Shown here: positions 16,238 to 25,676 of the stretch, in pieces | How positions within the stretch are numbered: position 1 is the first letter of the stretch | Layout of the letters: each line of letters starts with the position of its first letter | From: Clostridia bacterium | Lineage (GTDB): Bacteria > Bacillota > Clostridia > Oscillospirales > Acutalibacteraceae | Length of the DNA: 45,790 nucleotides | Direction: 5' to 3' | Assembly (NCBI GenBank): GCA_017452785.1 | Contig: JAFTLT010000026.1 | Span: 1-45,790 of the forward strand | Position numbers and translations under genes: made by a program | The notes under the pieces: model-generated | The model's input: only the letters and a program-made list of their open reading frames with translations | Databases searched by the model: none | What the model was told of the DNA's origin: nothing

Positions 16238-19200
16238 ATGAAAAATAAGTATTTCAAAAAATCTATTTCGCTTCTCATGGCAATTCTCATGGTTATGACA
16301 TGCTGGGTGTTTGTTGCACCTCAGGAGGCTGAAGCAGCATCAGCTATATCATATCCTGTTACTATTACTTTTGAACATAACAGTGGTAGTAACGGAGGTT
16401 ATATCAAGATTCTCTATTTTGAAGTAAATGCCGATGGTACATTGGTCGACGGTGTTGAAAAAGAGTATCTGTTTATTAACTCGCTTAAAAACTTCACTGC
16501 AAGTTCTCAGACTGTCAGCACGTCTGATAACAGAGGTACCGGTTCCGCTACAGGTAATGTTCCCGGTATACCCTACAAAATTGAAATGTATGTAGCTGCA
16601 AGCACGGAGTATGTAATGAAAAAAGTGCAGATTGGCGACTTGACAGTTATGAATGACACATGGACAATAAAAAATAAAGTAGTTCATTGGCAATATGATG
16701 GCACGGGCAACTGGGGTAATGCGTCACCTCCGTCTGACTGGGCATTGCCATATGTAAAAACTATTTCAAATCCCTCAGATATTAACCTTACTGTTCCGAA
16801 AATTGATAGTACATCGACGGTAAGCGGATCAACAAGCGTTACAATTAAAGACCAGTACGGTGTTGTAATGCCTCTTTCATCGGGAATCACATACGATTAT
16901 GCTTTGGTAAACACTATGGGTTATACAGGTGTATTTCTTGATGATAATATGTCAAACGGCACTTCTACAGCCACAGTTACTGTCAATGCAGATGTGCAGA
17001 AGGAGCTTACTTCGTCATCAACAGACGGCAAAGTGCAATATAAGCTCTGGGCAAAGTACGGTAGTCTTACCTCGAACCAGTGCACAGTTACTATTACCTG
17101 CCCGCAGTATACTGCTTATTATAAGAGTGCAACCACGGGTGCAATTGTCAAAACAGAAACAGCCGGCTACTATAACAGCACATATACTTCAAATGCAGCC
17201 CCTTATACTAACACAACAACTAAAGATAACGGTGACGGCACTCATACATATTACACATGGCCTGCTTCTAAGGCTTACACCGTCAGTGGCGATATAACCA
17301 TAACTGAAGCTGCAAACACAGCTGCTCACGGCTGGGATGCAGGTACTGTAACACAAGCTGCAAGCTGTACTGCTGTGGGCTCAAAGCTCTTTAACTGCGC
17401 AACCTGCGGTGCAACAAAAACAGAAGAAATCCCAAAGATAGCACATAACTATACAACAGCTATCACAGCTCCCACCTGCTCAGCTGAGGGTTACACAACC
17501 TACACCTGCAGCGTTTGCGGATATAATTACAAAGACAATTACACCGCAACTATTGCACATAACTGGGATGACGGTGTGCAGACAACAGCTCCCACCTGTG
17601 CAGTAGCAGGCGTAAAGACATATACCTGCCTTGTTTGCGGTGCAACAAAAACAGAAGATATTGCTGCAACAGGCATTCACAACTATGTTGTTGAAGTTGC
17701 CGGCACAAGAGTTGATTCAACCTGCACAGTGAACGGTAGTGTTGAAATGAAGTGTGACCTTTGCACAGCTACAGAAGTTCAGACTCTCGATATTGATGAC
17801 AGCAAGCACACCAATGTTGTTACAGATGAAGCTTACGAGTCAACCTGTAAGATTCCCGGTAAGACCGAAGGCTCACACTGTGAAGATTGCGGTGCAGTGA
17901 TTACTGCGCAGCAGGATCTTCCTCTTAAGGATCACACAGAAGAAATTATAGCTGCAATTGATCCTGACTGCACCACACCCGGTAAGACAGAGGGTAAGCG
18001 CTGCTCAGTTTGTAAGGATATACTTGTAGCTCAGCAGGAAGTTCCTGCTAAGGGCCATGACTGGTCAGACACTTATATTTCAAACGGTAACGGTATCAAT
18101 GCTACTCACTATCAGAACTGTGACGTCTGCGGTGTCAAGGGTGCAAATGCAGCTCACACATGGAACAGCGGTGAGGTAAGCGTTGAAGCTACCTGCGAAA
18201 AAGACGGCGAAATGCTTTACACCTGCTCAGCTAACGGATGCGGCGCAAAGTACATTGCCAGGATAACCTCACCCGGTCATGCTTACGGTGAATGGATTGA
18301 AGAAGACAGCGCAACATGTCTTGAAGGCGGTATCAAGGGTCACTATGAATGTTCAGCTTGCGGTAAGTATTTTGACGAAGACAAGAATGAAATTGCTGAC
18401 CTTGCAATAGAAGCTCTCAATCACGCTATCGTAAAGCATGCCGGTCAGGCTGCAACCTGCACAGAAGGCGGTTGGGAAGCATATGAGACCTGCTCAAGAT
18501 GCGATTACACAACATATAAGGCAATTGATGCTCTCGATCACGATTACATCGACCACGCTGCTAAGGCTCCCACCTGCACAGAAAAAGGCTGGGATGCATA
18601 TAAGACCTGCTCGAGATGTGATTACACAACCTATGAAGAAAAGCCTGCAGCAGGTCACGATTATGGCGAATGGATTGCTGAGGTTGAAGCTGACTGCAAT
18701 AACGCAGGTACATTAGGCCACTATCAGTGCTCAGTATGTAATAAGTATTTTGATGCTGACAAGAAAGAGCTTAAAGACCTGACAATCAATGCTCTCGGCC
18801 ATGACTATATCAGCCACGAAGGCAAGGCTGCAACCTGCACAGAAGGCGGCTGGAAGGCATATGAGACCTGCTCAAGATGCGATTACACAACATATGAAGC
18901 AATTGAAGCTCTCGATCACGACTATATCAGCCATAAGGGTCAGGCTGCAACCTGCACAGAAGACGGCTGGAAGGCATACGAGACCTGCTCAAGATGCGAT
19001 TACACAACCTATGAGAAGATAGAAGCAAGCGGTCACTCAATTACAACCTATGAGGGCAAGGATGCAACTTGTACCAAGGACGGTTGGAAAGCATATGAAG
19101 CCTGCTCAAAGTGTGATTACACAACTTATGAAGCAATCGGCTCACTCGGCCACGATTATATCGCTCACGAAGGCAAGGATGCAACCTGCACGGAAGGCGG

Positions 19201-20803
19201 TTGGAAGGCATACGAGACCTGCTCAAGATGTGATTACACAACTTATGAAGCAATCGGCTCACTCGGCCACGATTATATCGACCATGAGGGCAAGGATGCA
19301 ACATGTCTTGAAGGCGGTTGGAAGGCATACGAGACTTGCTCAAGATGCGATTACACAACCTATGAAGAGGTTCCCGCAGCAGGCCACAGCATTATCAGTG
19401 TCGGCTCTAAGGCTCCCACATGTGAAGAGATCGGTTGGGATGCATATGAGAAGTGCACAAAGTGTGACTACACAACTTATGAAGAAATTCCTGCAACTAA
19501 CCATAGCATTATCACCATTCCCGCAAAGGCTGCAACCTGCACAGAAATCGGTTGGGAAGAATATGAATACTGTGAGAAGTGCGACTACACAACATATGTT
19601 GAAATTCCCACAAACGGCGGACACGACCTTGAGTATTTTGACGCTAAGGCAGTAACCTGCACAGAAAACGGCTGGGAAGCATATGAGGCTTGTAAGCGCT
19701 GCGATTACACAACTAAGGTTGAAATCATCGCTCAGGGCCACGCATATGTTGACCACGAAGGCAAGGCTCCCACTTGCACACAGGACGGTTGGGAAGCATA
19801 TCAGACTTGTGAAAACTGCGATTACACAACCTACAAGGTTGTTGCAGCATACCAGCACAGCATCGTTAATATTCCTGCTAAGGCTGCTACATGTGGCGTT
19901 GCAGGTTGGGAAGCATATGAAATGTGTCTGAGATGTGATTACACAACCAAGACGGAAATTCCTGCTCTTGAGCACAGCATCAAGCAATATGAAGCTCAGG
20001 CTCCCGGATGTGAATCGGAAGGTTGGGAAGCACATGAAGCATGTGAAAACTGCGATTACACAACAAAGGTAACAATTCCTGCTACAGGCCACTCAATCAA
20101 GCAATATGAGGCTCAGGCACCAACTTGTGCTCAGGCAGGTTGGGAAGCATATGAAGCTTGTGAAAACTGTGACTACACAACAAAGACAGAAATTCCTGCT
20201 CTTAAGCATGAATATGTAAATCACGACGGCAAGGATGCAACCTGCAGCACTGAAGGTTGGAAGCCCTATCAGACATGTAAGAATTGTGATTACACATCAT
20301 ATGAAGCTATTCCCACACTTGAACACAACCTTGTTGAGTATCCTGCAAAGGCACCCACATGCAAGGAAATCGGTTGGGAAGCATATGAAGAATGCACAAG
20401 ATGTGATTACACAACATATAAAGAGCTGCCCATGACAGAGCACAATGATGAAGACGGTGACGGCATCTGTGACGATTGCACAACAAATATCGGCTGTGCA
20501 CACACAAACATCGTTACAACAGTTGTTAACCCCACATGCCTCAGCCACGGCAAGGTAACTGAAACCTGCGGCGATTGCGGCAAGCTTATTTCAGAAATTG
20601 TTATTGCTCCCACAGGTCACCACGATCACGACGGTGATGGTGAATGTGATGAGTGTTCAGCTCCCACAACAGCATCAACATCCTGCGGCTGTATCTGCCA
20701 TAAGGACAGTTTGATTATGAGAATTATATATGCAATCTGCCGTTTCTTCTGGAAACTCTTCAAGATCACCAGAACCTGCAATTGCGGTGCATATCACTAT
20801 TAA
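16238..20803 (+). CDS. Giant secreted Cys-repeat protein with CGxxHY-type C-terminal tail
   Basis: 1521 residues. A signal peptide (1-33, ending QEAEA) is followed by an unrecognised beta-rich N-terminal domain (about 35-185), an Ig-like region (about 190-290) and a linker. From about residue 365 to 1480 there are some 27 repeats. Sixteen are close copies with a 39-residue period and consensus AxCTExGWxAYExCxxCDYTTYExIPALxH, each giving C-x10-C-x2-C plus His. This pattern could bind metal, but that is inference. Two DGDGxCDxC loops precede a tail, CGCICHK...RFFWKLFK...CNCGAYHY, nearly shared with the LRR protein ending at 32864. No LPXTG motif. It is presumably a surface or extracellular structural or adhesive protein. 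RBS AAAAGGAG; single gene with its own strong promoter and terminator. Confidence 0.85.
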   Translation: MKNKYFKKSISLLMAILMVMTCWVFVAPQEAEAASAISYPVTITFEHNSGSNGGYIKILYFEVNADGTLVDGVEKEYLFINSLKNFTASSQTVSTSDNRGTGSATGNVPGIPYKIEMYVAASTEYVMKKVQIGDLTVMNDTWTIKNKVVHWQYDGTGNWGNASPPSDWALPYVKTISNPSDINLTVPKIDSTSTVSGSTSVTIKDQYGVVMPLSSGITYDYALVNTMGYTGVFLDDNMSNGTSTATVTVNADVQKELTSSSTDGKVQYKLWAKYGSLTSNQCTVTITCPQYTAYYKSATTGAIVKTETAGYYNSTYTSNAAPYTNTTTKDNGDGTHTYYTWPASKAYTVSGDITITEAANTAAHGWDAGTVTQAASCTAVGSKLFNCATCGATKTEEIPKIAHNYTTAITAPTCSAEGYTTYTCSVCGYNYKDNYTATIAHNWDDGVQTTAPTCAVAGVKTYTCLVCGATKTEDIAATGIHNYVVEVAGTRVDSTCTVNGSVEMKCDLCTATEVQTLDIDDSKHTNVVTDEAYESTCKIPGKTEGSHCEDCGAVITAQQDLPLKDHTEEIIAAIDPDCTTPGKTEGKRCSVCKDILVAQQEVPAKGHDWSDTYISNGNGINATHYQNCDVCGVKGANAAHTWNSGEVSVEATCEKDGEMLYTCSANGCGAKYIARITSPGHAYGEWIEEDSATCLEGGIKGHYECSACGKYFDEDKNEIADLAIEALNHAIVKHAGQAATCTEGGWEAYETCSRCDYTTYKAIDALDHDYIDHAAKAPTCTEKGWDAYKTCSRCDYTTYEEKPAAGHDYGEWIAEVEADCNNAGTLGHYQCSVCNKYFDADKKELKDLTINALGHDYISHEGKAATCTEGGWKAYETCSRCDYTTYEAIEALDHDYISHKGQAATCTEDGWKAYETCSRCDYTTYEKIEASGHSITTYEGKDATCTKDGWKAYEACSKCDYTTYEAIGSLGHDYIAHEGKDATCTEGGWKAYETCSRCDYTTYEAIGSLGHDYIDHEGKDATCLEGGWKAYETCSRCDYTTYEEVPAAGHSIISVGSKAPTCEEIGWDAYEKCTKCDYTTYEEIPATNHSIITIPAKAATCTEIGWEEYEYCEKCDYTTYVEIPTNGGHDLEYFDAKAVTCTENGWEAYEACKRCDYTTKVEIIAQGHAYVDHEGKAPTCTQDGWEAYQTCENCDYTTYKVVAAYQHSIVNIPAKAATCGVAGWEAYEMCLRCDYTTKTEIPALEHSIKQYEAQAPGCESEGWEAHEACENCDYTTKVTIPATGHSIKQYEAQAPTCAQAGWEAYEACENCDYTTKTEIPALKHEYVNHDGKDATCSTEGWKPYQTCKNCDYTSYEAIPTLEHNLVEYPAKAPTCKEIGWEAYEECTRCDYTTYKELPMTEHNDEDGDGICDDCTTNIGCAHTNIVTTVVNPTCLSHGKVTETCGDCGKLISEIVIAPTGHHDHDGDGECDECSAPTTASTSCGCICHKDSLIMRIIYAICRFFWKLFKITRTCNCGAYHY
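18440..20440 (+). repeat. Tandem coding repeats, about 117-bp period
   Basis: Segments reading GAAGGCGGTTGGAAGGCATA...GATTACACAAC recur every 117 bp; copies between about 18800 and 19370 are nearly identical at DNA level, those after 19400 more divergent. This implies recent expansion by unequal recombination or slippage of the central copies. Confidence 0.85.
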
Positions 20804-20820
20804 TTCCAAACTAAATTATA

Positions 20821-20852
20821 AAGAACGGGTCAGAAATGATCCGTTCTTTTTT
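20821..20852 (+). terminator. Terminator of the giant repeat protein gene
   Basis: AAGAACGG (20821-20828) pairs with CCGTTCTT (20841-20848), followed by TTTT. Confidence 0.8.
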
Positions 20853-20853
20853 G

Positions 20854-20892
20854 CGAAAAAATGAGTGGCTGCTACATTTGGTAACAGCCACT
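20854..20892 (-). terminator. Terminator of the kinase gene
   Basis: Minus strand AGTGGCTG (20892-20885) pairs with CAGCCACT (20871-20864), followed by CATTTTTTCG. It gives the convergent kinase gene its own terminator. Confidence 0.75.
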
Positions 20893-20896
20893 GATA

Positions 20897-22684
20897 TTAT
20901 TTAATTTTTATCTGCAGCGGTAGGCTGATAACTGTATCAGAAACTATTGCACCTTCCTCAAAACAGAGATAATACTGGAAGTTTTCGGGCTCATAATAAA
21001 AGTCTGAATCTTCAACACTCACTGTGCAGAGAATGTCTCCACCGTGATCTTCACTGACTTCACAGTTTATTTTTCCGTTAACCTTTTGTATAACGGTTGC
21101 CCCCGACATCTGATAAAGATAGGCTGTGCCGCCCTGAGGTGCTTCGCCTAAATTATCACCTATTGTCAGCACCACCTGACGGAAAAACTCATCTTCGGGG
21201 ATTTCTGTGAGCTTATAGCTGCTTATTTTCAGATAGGTTTTGCCGTCTTCGGATTTATCACCGTTTTTCTTGTTGCTTGTCACAAGAGTGGGAGCTGTCA
21301 GCGGCTCTGTTGTTGTGGCCTCAGTTGTGGTCTCCTCGGTGGTGGTTTCAGTTGTTGTCACCTCGGTTGTTGTTTCTTCCTCAGTGGTTGTTTCCTCTGT
21401 GGTTGTCTCTTCCTCGGTGGTTTCTTCAGTTGTTTCCTCTTCGGTTGAGGTTTCCTCAGTGGTGGTCTGCGTGGGCACTGTGGTGCTCAGTGTGGTGGGA
21501 GCTGTGGTGGTTTCCTCCTCGTCTTTATTGCCACCACCGGCTATGAGTGCCACCAGCAAGGCAAGCACCACAACAAGGGCAAGAACTATAAAGTACCAAT
21601 GCTTGTCGGGCTTAGCCTCCTCTTCGGTGGAATAATCCTCATCGTAAGGATCGTCATCATATTCATCCGGTGCTTCATATGTGTCAAAATGCACCTGAGA
21701 GTCATTGCCTATTTCAAAGGTACCCGTGCCGGTGTCTGCCGCAGCTCCAAGGGGTACCCCGGCAGGTGAGCTGAGCTCAGGTGAAAGTGAATATCTGTGA
21801 AGCTCGGCTGCAAAAAGTGAGGGGGTGTAATATCGGTCACCGGGTTTGAATGAAGTTGCCTTATAGATAATGCTTGCAAGCTCATATCCTGCGTTTTTCG
21901 GTGCAGGCAGCAGATCGCCTCGCATACATTTCATAAACGCCTGCTCTCTGTCTGCAAGAGAAACAGGGTCAGGAAAATCGGGCAGGAAAGGCATTCGGTT
22001 ATTATTAAGCAGCTTATAAAGCAAAATGCCGAGTGAATAAATATCTGAGGCACTGTCAGCCGTGGCTGTTTTATTATATAGCTCAGGTGCTATATAGGCT
22101 GACGGATCGTTGACATTGTGAAAAATTGAATCGAAAATGCCGAAATCGCCGAGCTTATAGTTGCCGAAAGAGTCAACATATATGTTTTCACTTTTTATAT
22201 CGTGATGTACAATTCCGGCCTGTCTGAAGCCTTCAAGAGCACCGCATATATCCTGACCCAGCTTAAGAACTTCCGTAACACTTGCCGTGTCAAGCTGAAG
22301 ATATGAATTAAGGGGAGTGAGCAGCTCCATAAGCATCACAACATAAAAGCATGAGCTTTCACGCACTATTGTGAAATTGTCAAAGCGCACAATGTTTTTG
22401 TTGCTCCTGAGAGAAAGCATGGTCTGCATATTTTTTGTTATGTCGCTTTGAAGTGCAGTTAGATATTCGTCAACATTTCTGAATCTGCCTGAAGCAATAA
22501 CTGCACTGATTTCCTGTTCACTTGATGGAAATTTAACGGTTTTCAGCCCCATATAGTGAAGTGAGCCGCTCTCTGTTTTATAAACCTTATAGAATTTTGA
22601 GGCTTTGCCTTCAGATAGTTTTGAATCAATAAACCATGAACCGAAAAGAGGCTCGTATGCTCTGAGTTTTTCTAAAGTCAACAC
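20897..22684 (-). CDS. Transmembrane Ser/Thr protein kinase with Thr/Glu-rich stalk and extracellular domain
   Basis: 595 residues, GTG start with AAGGAG upstream. The kinase domain covers about residues 15-290: Gly-rich-loop variant LSEGKASKFYKV, Lys48 in GLKTV, HHDIKSEN with catalytic D162 (HHD instead of HRD), DFG at 180-182, APEL and SDIYSLGILLY. An acidic juxtamembrane region leads to one transmembrane helix (about 362-384). After it come a stalk of about 60 residues made almost only of T and E, and an extracellular domain of about 130 residues with no PASTA repeats. The kinase side is cytosolic. It is likely an envelope-signal sensor; the ligand is unknown. It is convergent with the giant repeat protein and divergent from the O-acetylation operon. 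Confidence 0.9.
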   Translation of the reverse strand: MLTLEKLRAYEPLFGSWFIDSKLSEGKASKFYKVYKTESGSLHYMGLKTVKFPSSEQEISAVIASGRFRNVDEYLTALQSDITKNMQTMLSLRSNKNIVRFDNFTIVRESSCFYVVMLMELLTPLNSYLQLDTASVTEVLKLGQDICGALEGFRQAGIVHHDIKSENIYVDSFGNYKLGDFGIFDSIFHNVNDPSAYIAPELYNKTATADSASDIYSLGILLYKLLNNNRMPFLPDFPDPVSLADREQAFMKCMRGDLLPAPKNAGYELASIIYKATSFKPGDRYYTPSLFAAELHRYSLSPELSSPAGVPLGAAADTGTGTFEIGNDSQVHFDTYEAPDEYDDDPYDEDYSTEEEAKPDKHWYFIVLALVVVLALLVALIAGGGNKDEEETTTAPTTLSTTVPTQTTTEETSTEEETTEETTEEETTTEETTTEEETTTEVTTTETTTEETTTEATTTEPLTAPTLVTSNKKNGDKSEDGKTYLKISSYKLTEIPEDEFFRQVVLTIGDNLGEAPQGGTAYLYQMSGATVIQKVNGKINCEVSEDHGGDILCTVSVEDSDFYYEPENFQYYLCFEEGAIVSDTVISLPLQIKIK

Positions 22685-22718
22685 TTATCAACTCCTTAAC
22701 ATGCTTTTTTCTGCAATT

Positions 22719-22747
22719 ATAATATCACTAATATTTTATCAAGTCAA
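22719..22747 (-). promoter_or_regulatory. Promoter of the kinase gene
   Basis: Minus strand TTGACT (22747-22742), 17-bp spacer, TATTAT (22724-22719), about 35 nt before the GTG start. Confidence 0.7.
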
Positions 22748-22847
22748 GATTACATATTTTTACACAAAAAGTTAATAAGCAATTTAGACTAAAAAATTAC
22801 TGTAAGGTTAATATATTTTTTACATATCAAAACTCACTTTCTATTGA

Positions 22848-22877
22848 TTTACGCTGCAAAAAGATGTAAACTATAAT
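22848..22877 (+). promoter_or_regulatory. Promoter of the O-acetylation operon
   Basis: TTTACG (22848-22853), 18-bp spacer, TATAAT (22872-22877), about 77 nt before the first gene. Confidence 0.55.
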
Positions 22878-22954
22878 GTGAATGTAAAACTGTGTCGCTT
22901 TATGTTGTTTAAGCAGTATTTATATATAATTTATCATTATACAGGTGAGAAAAG

Positions 22955-23749
22955 TTGAAAAAAATTATTATCATATCAGTGCTTATAGCTTTGCTCTGTC
23001 TTTATCCGGTCTTTAATATCTGGGGCCTTTCAAAAAATGAAGCTGTACCATCGGATGAAGATATTTCAAAGGGTGGCAGCGTTATAGAGAGCCTTTCTGA
23101 TTTTGATGTAAAAAAAGCAGAAAGCAATGTTCGCAAGGCTGAAAAAAAGAGAAAAGATGAGTCAGTTTCCTCTGAAAAAGTTCAAATGGTGTTATATGAC
23201 CTTAAAAATGGTAAAACTACCTACAGAAAAGTTCTGAGAGATGTTTATATTGTGGGCGATTCGCTTATGAACGGCCTTGAGGCATACAACATTCTTAACT
23301 CAAATCACCTTATCACTCAGGTCAGTGCAAGCCTTTATCATCTTGACTCAAATGTTAAAAAGATAATTAAAATGAACCCTCCCGTGCTTATACTGCACTA
23401 TGGTATCAATATGATAGCTGTGGGGGATAAATACCTTGATAATTTCATTTCAATGTATTCAAGAATTATTAAGGAACTGAAAAAATCTCTGCCTGACACA
23501 CGCATTGTTATAAGCGGACTTTTTCCGGTTGACAGAGACATTGCCTCCGCAAAGCGTTTCGGTGAAATAGGTGACTATAATAAGGCGCTTAAAAGCATGT
23601 GTAAGGATCTTGAAATTGAATTTGTAAATTCCTCAAGTGTTCTCAAAGCACATCCTGAGTGCTATGGCAGTGACGGAATACATCTGTCCAAGGCTTTTTA
23701 TGATAAGTATTGGCTCAGATTTTTAATTAAAGAGTTGGAGATTGTCTAA
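22955..23749 (+). CDS. Exported SGNH/GDSL-type hydrolase
   Basis: 264 residues, TTG start with AGGTGAG upstream. An N-terminal signal anchor (IIIISVLIALLCLYPVFNIWG) is followed by a basic linker (30-75). The SGNH domain has block I VGDSLMN with nucleophile S103, a YGIN segment in the position of the G/N blocks, and block V DGIHLS with D240 and H243. SGNH proteins paired with MBOAT proteins transfer or remove acetyl groups on surface polysaccharides (as for PatB or AlgX/AlgJ). It is first of four genes; its stop overlaps the next start (TAATG). Confidence 0.88.
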   Translation: MKKIIIISVLIALLCLYPVFNIWGLSKNEAVPSDEDISKGGSVIESLSDFDVKKAESNVRKAEKKRKDESVSSEKVQMVLYDLKNGKTTYRKVLRDVYIVGDSLMNGLEAYNILNSNHLITQVSASLYHLDSNVKKIIKMNPPVLILHYGINMIAVGDKYLDNFISMYSRIIKELKKSLPDTRIVISGLFPVDRDIASAKRFGEIGDYNKALKSMCKDLEIEFVNSSSVLKAHPECYGSDGIHLSKAFYDKYWLRFLIKELEIV

Positions 23750-24222
23750 TGAACAGGCAAAGAATATTTGAAATAGTCTGTGTAGTGGCTCTTGTCATAT
23801 TTATCGGCTTTATGTCAGCTGAATCCACATACAGTGATAAAACCGCCTCTGAGGTGGCGGAAAGCGTGATAAAAAGCTATGATGTCAGTGAGCTGCAGCA
23901 CATAAAGAAAAATAAAATAAGAGAAGAATTCGATATTGATTTCAGTGTGGTGGAATCCTTTGAGTATTATGCAAGCGACTCAATTATGACAGTTGACGAG
24001 CTTATGATTATCAAGCTCAAAGAGGAAGTAAAACCCGATGAAATAAGTGAAAAAATTGCAAAAAGAGCCGCTGATAAACAGGTTCTGTTTGAGGGGTACG
24101 CCCCGGAGCAGAGTGCTCTTTTAAAGGAATATATATTAAAATATGACAAAGGCTTTATTTTCTATGCAGTTGGCGAAAGCGCCGACGAAGCATTCGCAGC
24201 CTTTAAATCAAGCGTCAGATAG
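23749..24222 (+). CDS. DUF4358 family secreted or anchored protein
   Basis: 157 residues with an N-terminal hydrophobic signal segment (IFEIVCVVALVIFIGFMSA). The remainder is a small alpha/beta domain with the DUF4358 pattern: DVSELQHIKKNKIREEFDID, then MTVDELMIIKLK and AFAAFKSSVR. The function of the family is unknown, but it commonly accompanies MBOAT acyltransferase genes. Its ATG overlaps the stop of the SGNH gene and it ends 18 bp before the MBOAT gene. It is a likely accessory subunit of the acetylation machinery. Confidence 0.85.
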   Translation: MNRQRIFEIVCVVALVIFIGFMSAESTYSDKTASEVAESVIKSYDVSELQHIKKNKIREEFDIDFSVVESFEYYASDSIMTVDELMIIKLKEEVKPDEISEKIAKRAADKQVLFEGYAPEQSALLKEYILKYDKGFIFYAVGESADEAFAAFKSSVR

Positions 24223-24240
24223 TTCCCGAGAGGTGTAATA

Positions 24241-25659
24241 ATGGTCTTTAGCAGTGCCGTGTTTTTATTTGTGTTTTTCCCGCTTATGCTGGTGCTATAT
24301 TATCTTCCCGGATTTTCAAAGGATCCGCAGAAGGATATGGCAAAGAAAAACCTTGTTTTGTGCCTTGCAAGTTTAATATTTTATGCATGGGGTGAACCCG
24401 TGTACATAGTGCTTATGCTTATAAGCATTTTCTTTAACTATAATCTCGGAATAGATATTGAAAACCATAAAAATTCACGCAAAAAAAGAAAGAACCTGCT
24501 GATTTTCGGCGTGATCTTCAATCTTTTTATGTTGGGCTTTTTCAAATATTCAGGCTTTATTGTTGAGAATATAAACGCTGTTACAGGCAATAAAATTGAA
24601 TATGAGGGCTTGCCTCTGCCTGTGGGCATTTCCTTTTATACATTCCAGATACTTTCTTATGTCATAGATGTCTATAAGGGCGAAGTAAAAGCGCAGAAAA
24701 ATCTTGTTGCCTTCGGTGCCTATATTTCAATGTTCCCTCAGCTTATTGCAGGTCCTATTGTGCAGTATAGCGATATTGAAAGGCAGCTAACAAGCAGAAC
24801 AGTAACTATTGAAAAGTTTTATGACGGCATAATATATTTTATAAGAGGTCTGGGCAAAAAGGTGCTTTTTGCAAACACTATCGGTTCTGTCTATTCTCAG
24901 GTGATTGCAGAAGACATCTCGTCTCTTTCTGTTCTCAGCTCATGGATTGCCGTTATCTGCTACACATTGCAGATTTACTTTGATTTCAGCGGCTACAGTG
25001 ATATGGCTGTGGGTCTTGGCAAAATGTTCGGCTTTGAGTTTGTGCAGAACTTCAATTTTCCTTATAAGGCAACAAGCATCAAGGATTTTTGGAGCAGATG
25101 GCATATAAGCCTCAGCAGCTGGTTCAGAGACTATGTTTATATTCCCTTGGGCGGCAACAGAAAAGGCACAAAGAGAACGATAATAAACACCTTCATAGTC
25201 TGGTCTCTTACAGGTCTGTGGCACGGTGCAGCGTGGAATTTCATCGCTTGGGGTATGTTCTACGGTGTGCTTCTCATATTGGAAAAATATGTGCTGAAGG
25301 ATTTTCTTCAAAAATTACCCTACGCCGCAAAATATATCGGTACCATGATAGTGGTGATGATAGGCTGGGTTTTCTTCTCAAGTGCAAATCTGGGCGATGC
25401 CATGACGCTTATAGGCTCAATGGTCGGCTTTGGCGGCTCGTTTATTGATGCTCAGGCTAAATATCTTTTCTCAGAGAATATATTCCTTATTCTTGTTATG
25501 TCTCTGAGTGCTACAGGTGTTTTTGAAACAGCAGGCAACTTGCTGCACGGCACAAAGAAAAAGATATGCTACAGCGTAGGCTATATTGCTGTTTTTGCGT
25601 TGTGCATAGCCTATCTTATAAGTGAAACCTATAATCCCTTCTTATATTTCAGATTTTAA
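24241..25659 (+). CDS. MBOAT-family O-acyltransferase (AlgI/DltB/PatA-like)
   Basis: 472 residues with about ten to twelve membrane helices. The start MVFSSAVFLFVFFPLMLVLYY, and then QLIAGPIVQY, FSGYSDMAVGLGKMFGF, DFWSRWHISLSSWFRDYVYIPLGGNRKG and GLWHGAAWNFIAWG, are hallmark MBOAT motifs. H328 in LWHGAAW is the conserved catalytic His. It moves acetyl groups from cytosolic acetyl-CoA across the membrane to an acceptor protein or polysaccharide. Which polysaccharide is unknown: candidates are peptidoglycan, teichoic acid or exopolysaccharide. No dltA/dltC nearby, which argues against D-alanylation. Confidence 0.95.
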   Translation: MVFSSAVFLFVFFPLMLVLYYLPGFSKDPQKDMAKKNLVLCLASLIFYAWGEPVYIVLMLISIFFNYNLGIDIENHKNSRKKRKNLLIFGVIFNLFMLGFFKYSGFIVENINAVTGNKIEYEGLPLPVGISFYTFQILSYVIDVYKGEVKAQKNLVAFGAYISMFPQLIAGPIVQYSDIERQLTSRTVTIEKFYDGIIYFIRGLGKKVLFANTIGSVYSQVIAEDISSLSVLSSWIAVICYTLQIYFDFSGYSDMAVGLGKMFGFEFVQNFNFPYKATSIKDFWSRWHISLSSWFRDYVYIPLGGNRKGTKRTIINTFIVWSLTGLWHGAAWNFIAWGMFYGVLLILEKYVLKDFLQKLPYAAKYIGTMIVVMIGWVFFSSANLGDAMTLIGSMVGFGGSFIDAQAKYLFSENIFLILVMSLSATGVFETAGNLLHGTKKKICYSVGYIAVFALCIAYLISETYNPFLYFRF

Positions 25660-25676
25660 TTTTAAGGATATTTACT

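Noticed and set aside
19041-20092. Long minus-strand and shifted-frame open frames across the Cys-repeat region
   Set aside because: They are periodic shadows of the 117-bp coding repeats, lack RBS and signal features, and have translations unlike any folded protein.
20450-20660. DGDGxCDxC segments as dockerin or EF-hand modules
   Set aside because: The dockerin pattern DxNxDGxVNxxD is not present and the second half is Cys-based; only short loops precede the tail, so no cellulosome link is claimed.
21240-21635. Val/Ser-rich plus-strand frame opposite the kinase stalk
   Set aside because: Antisense shadow of the TE repeat of the kinase gene.
24241-25659. MBOAT as DltB of a D-alanylation operon
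   Set aside because: dltA, dltC and dltD are absent and the neighbours are SGNH and DHHW proteins, which fit O-acetylation.
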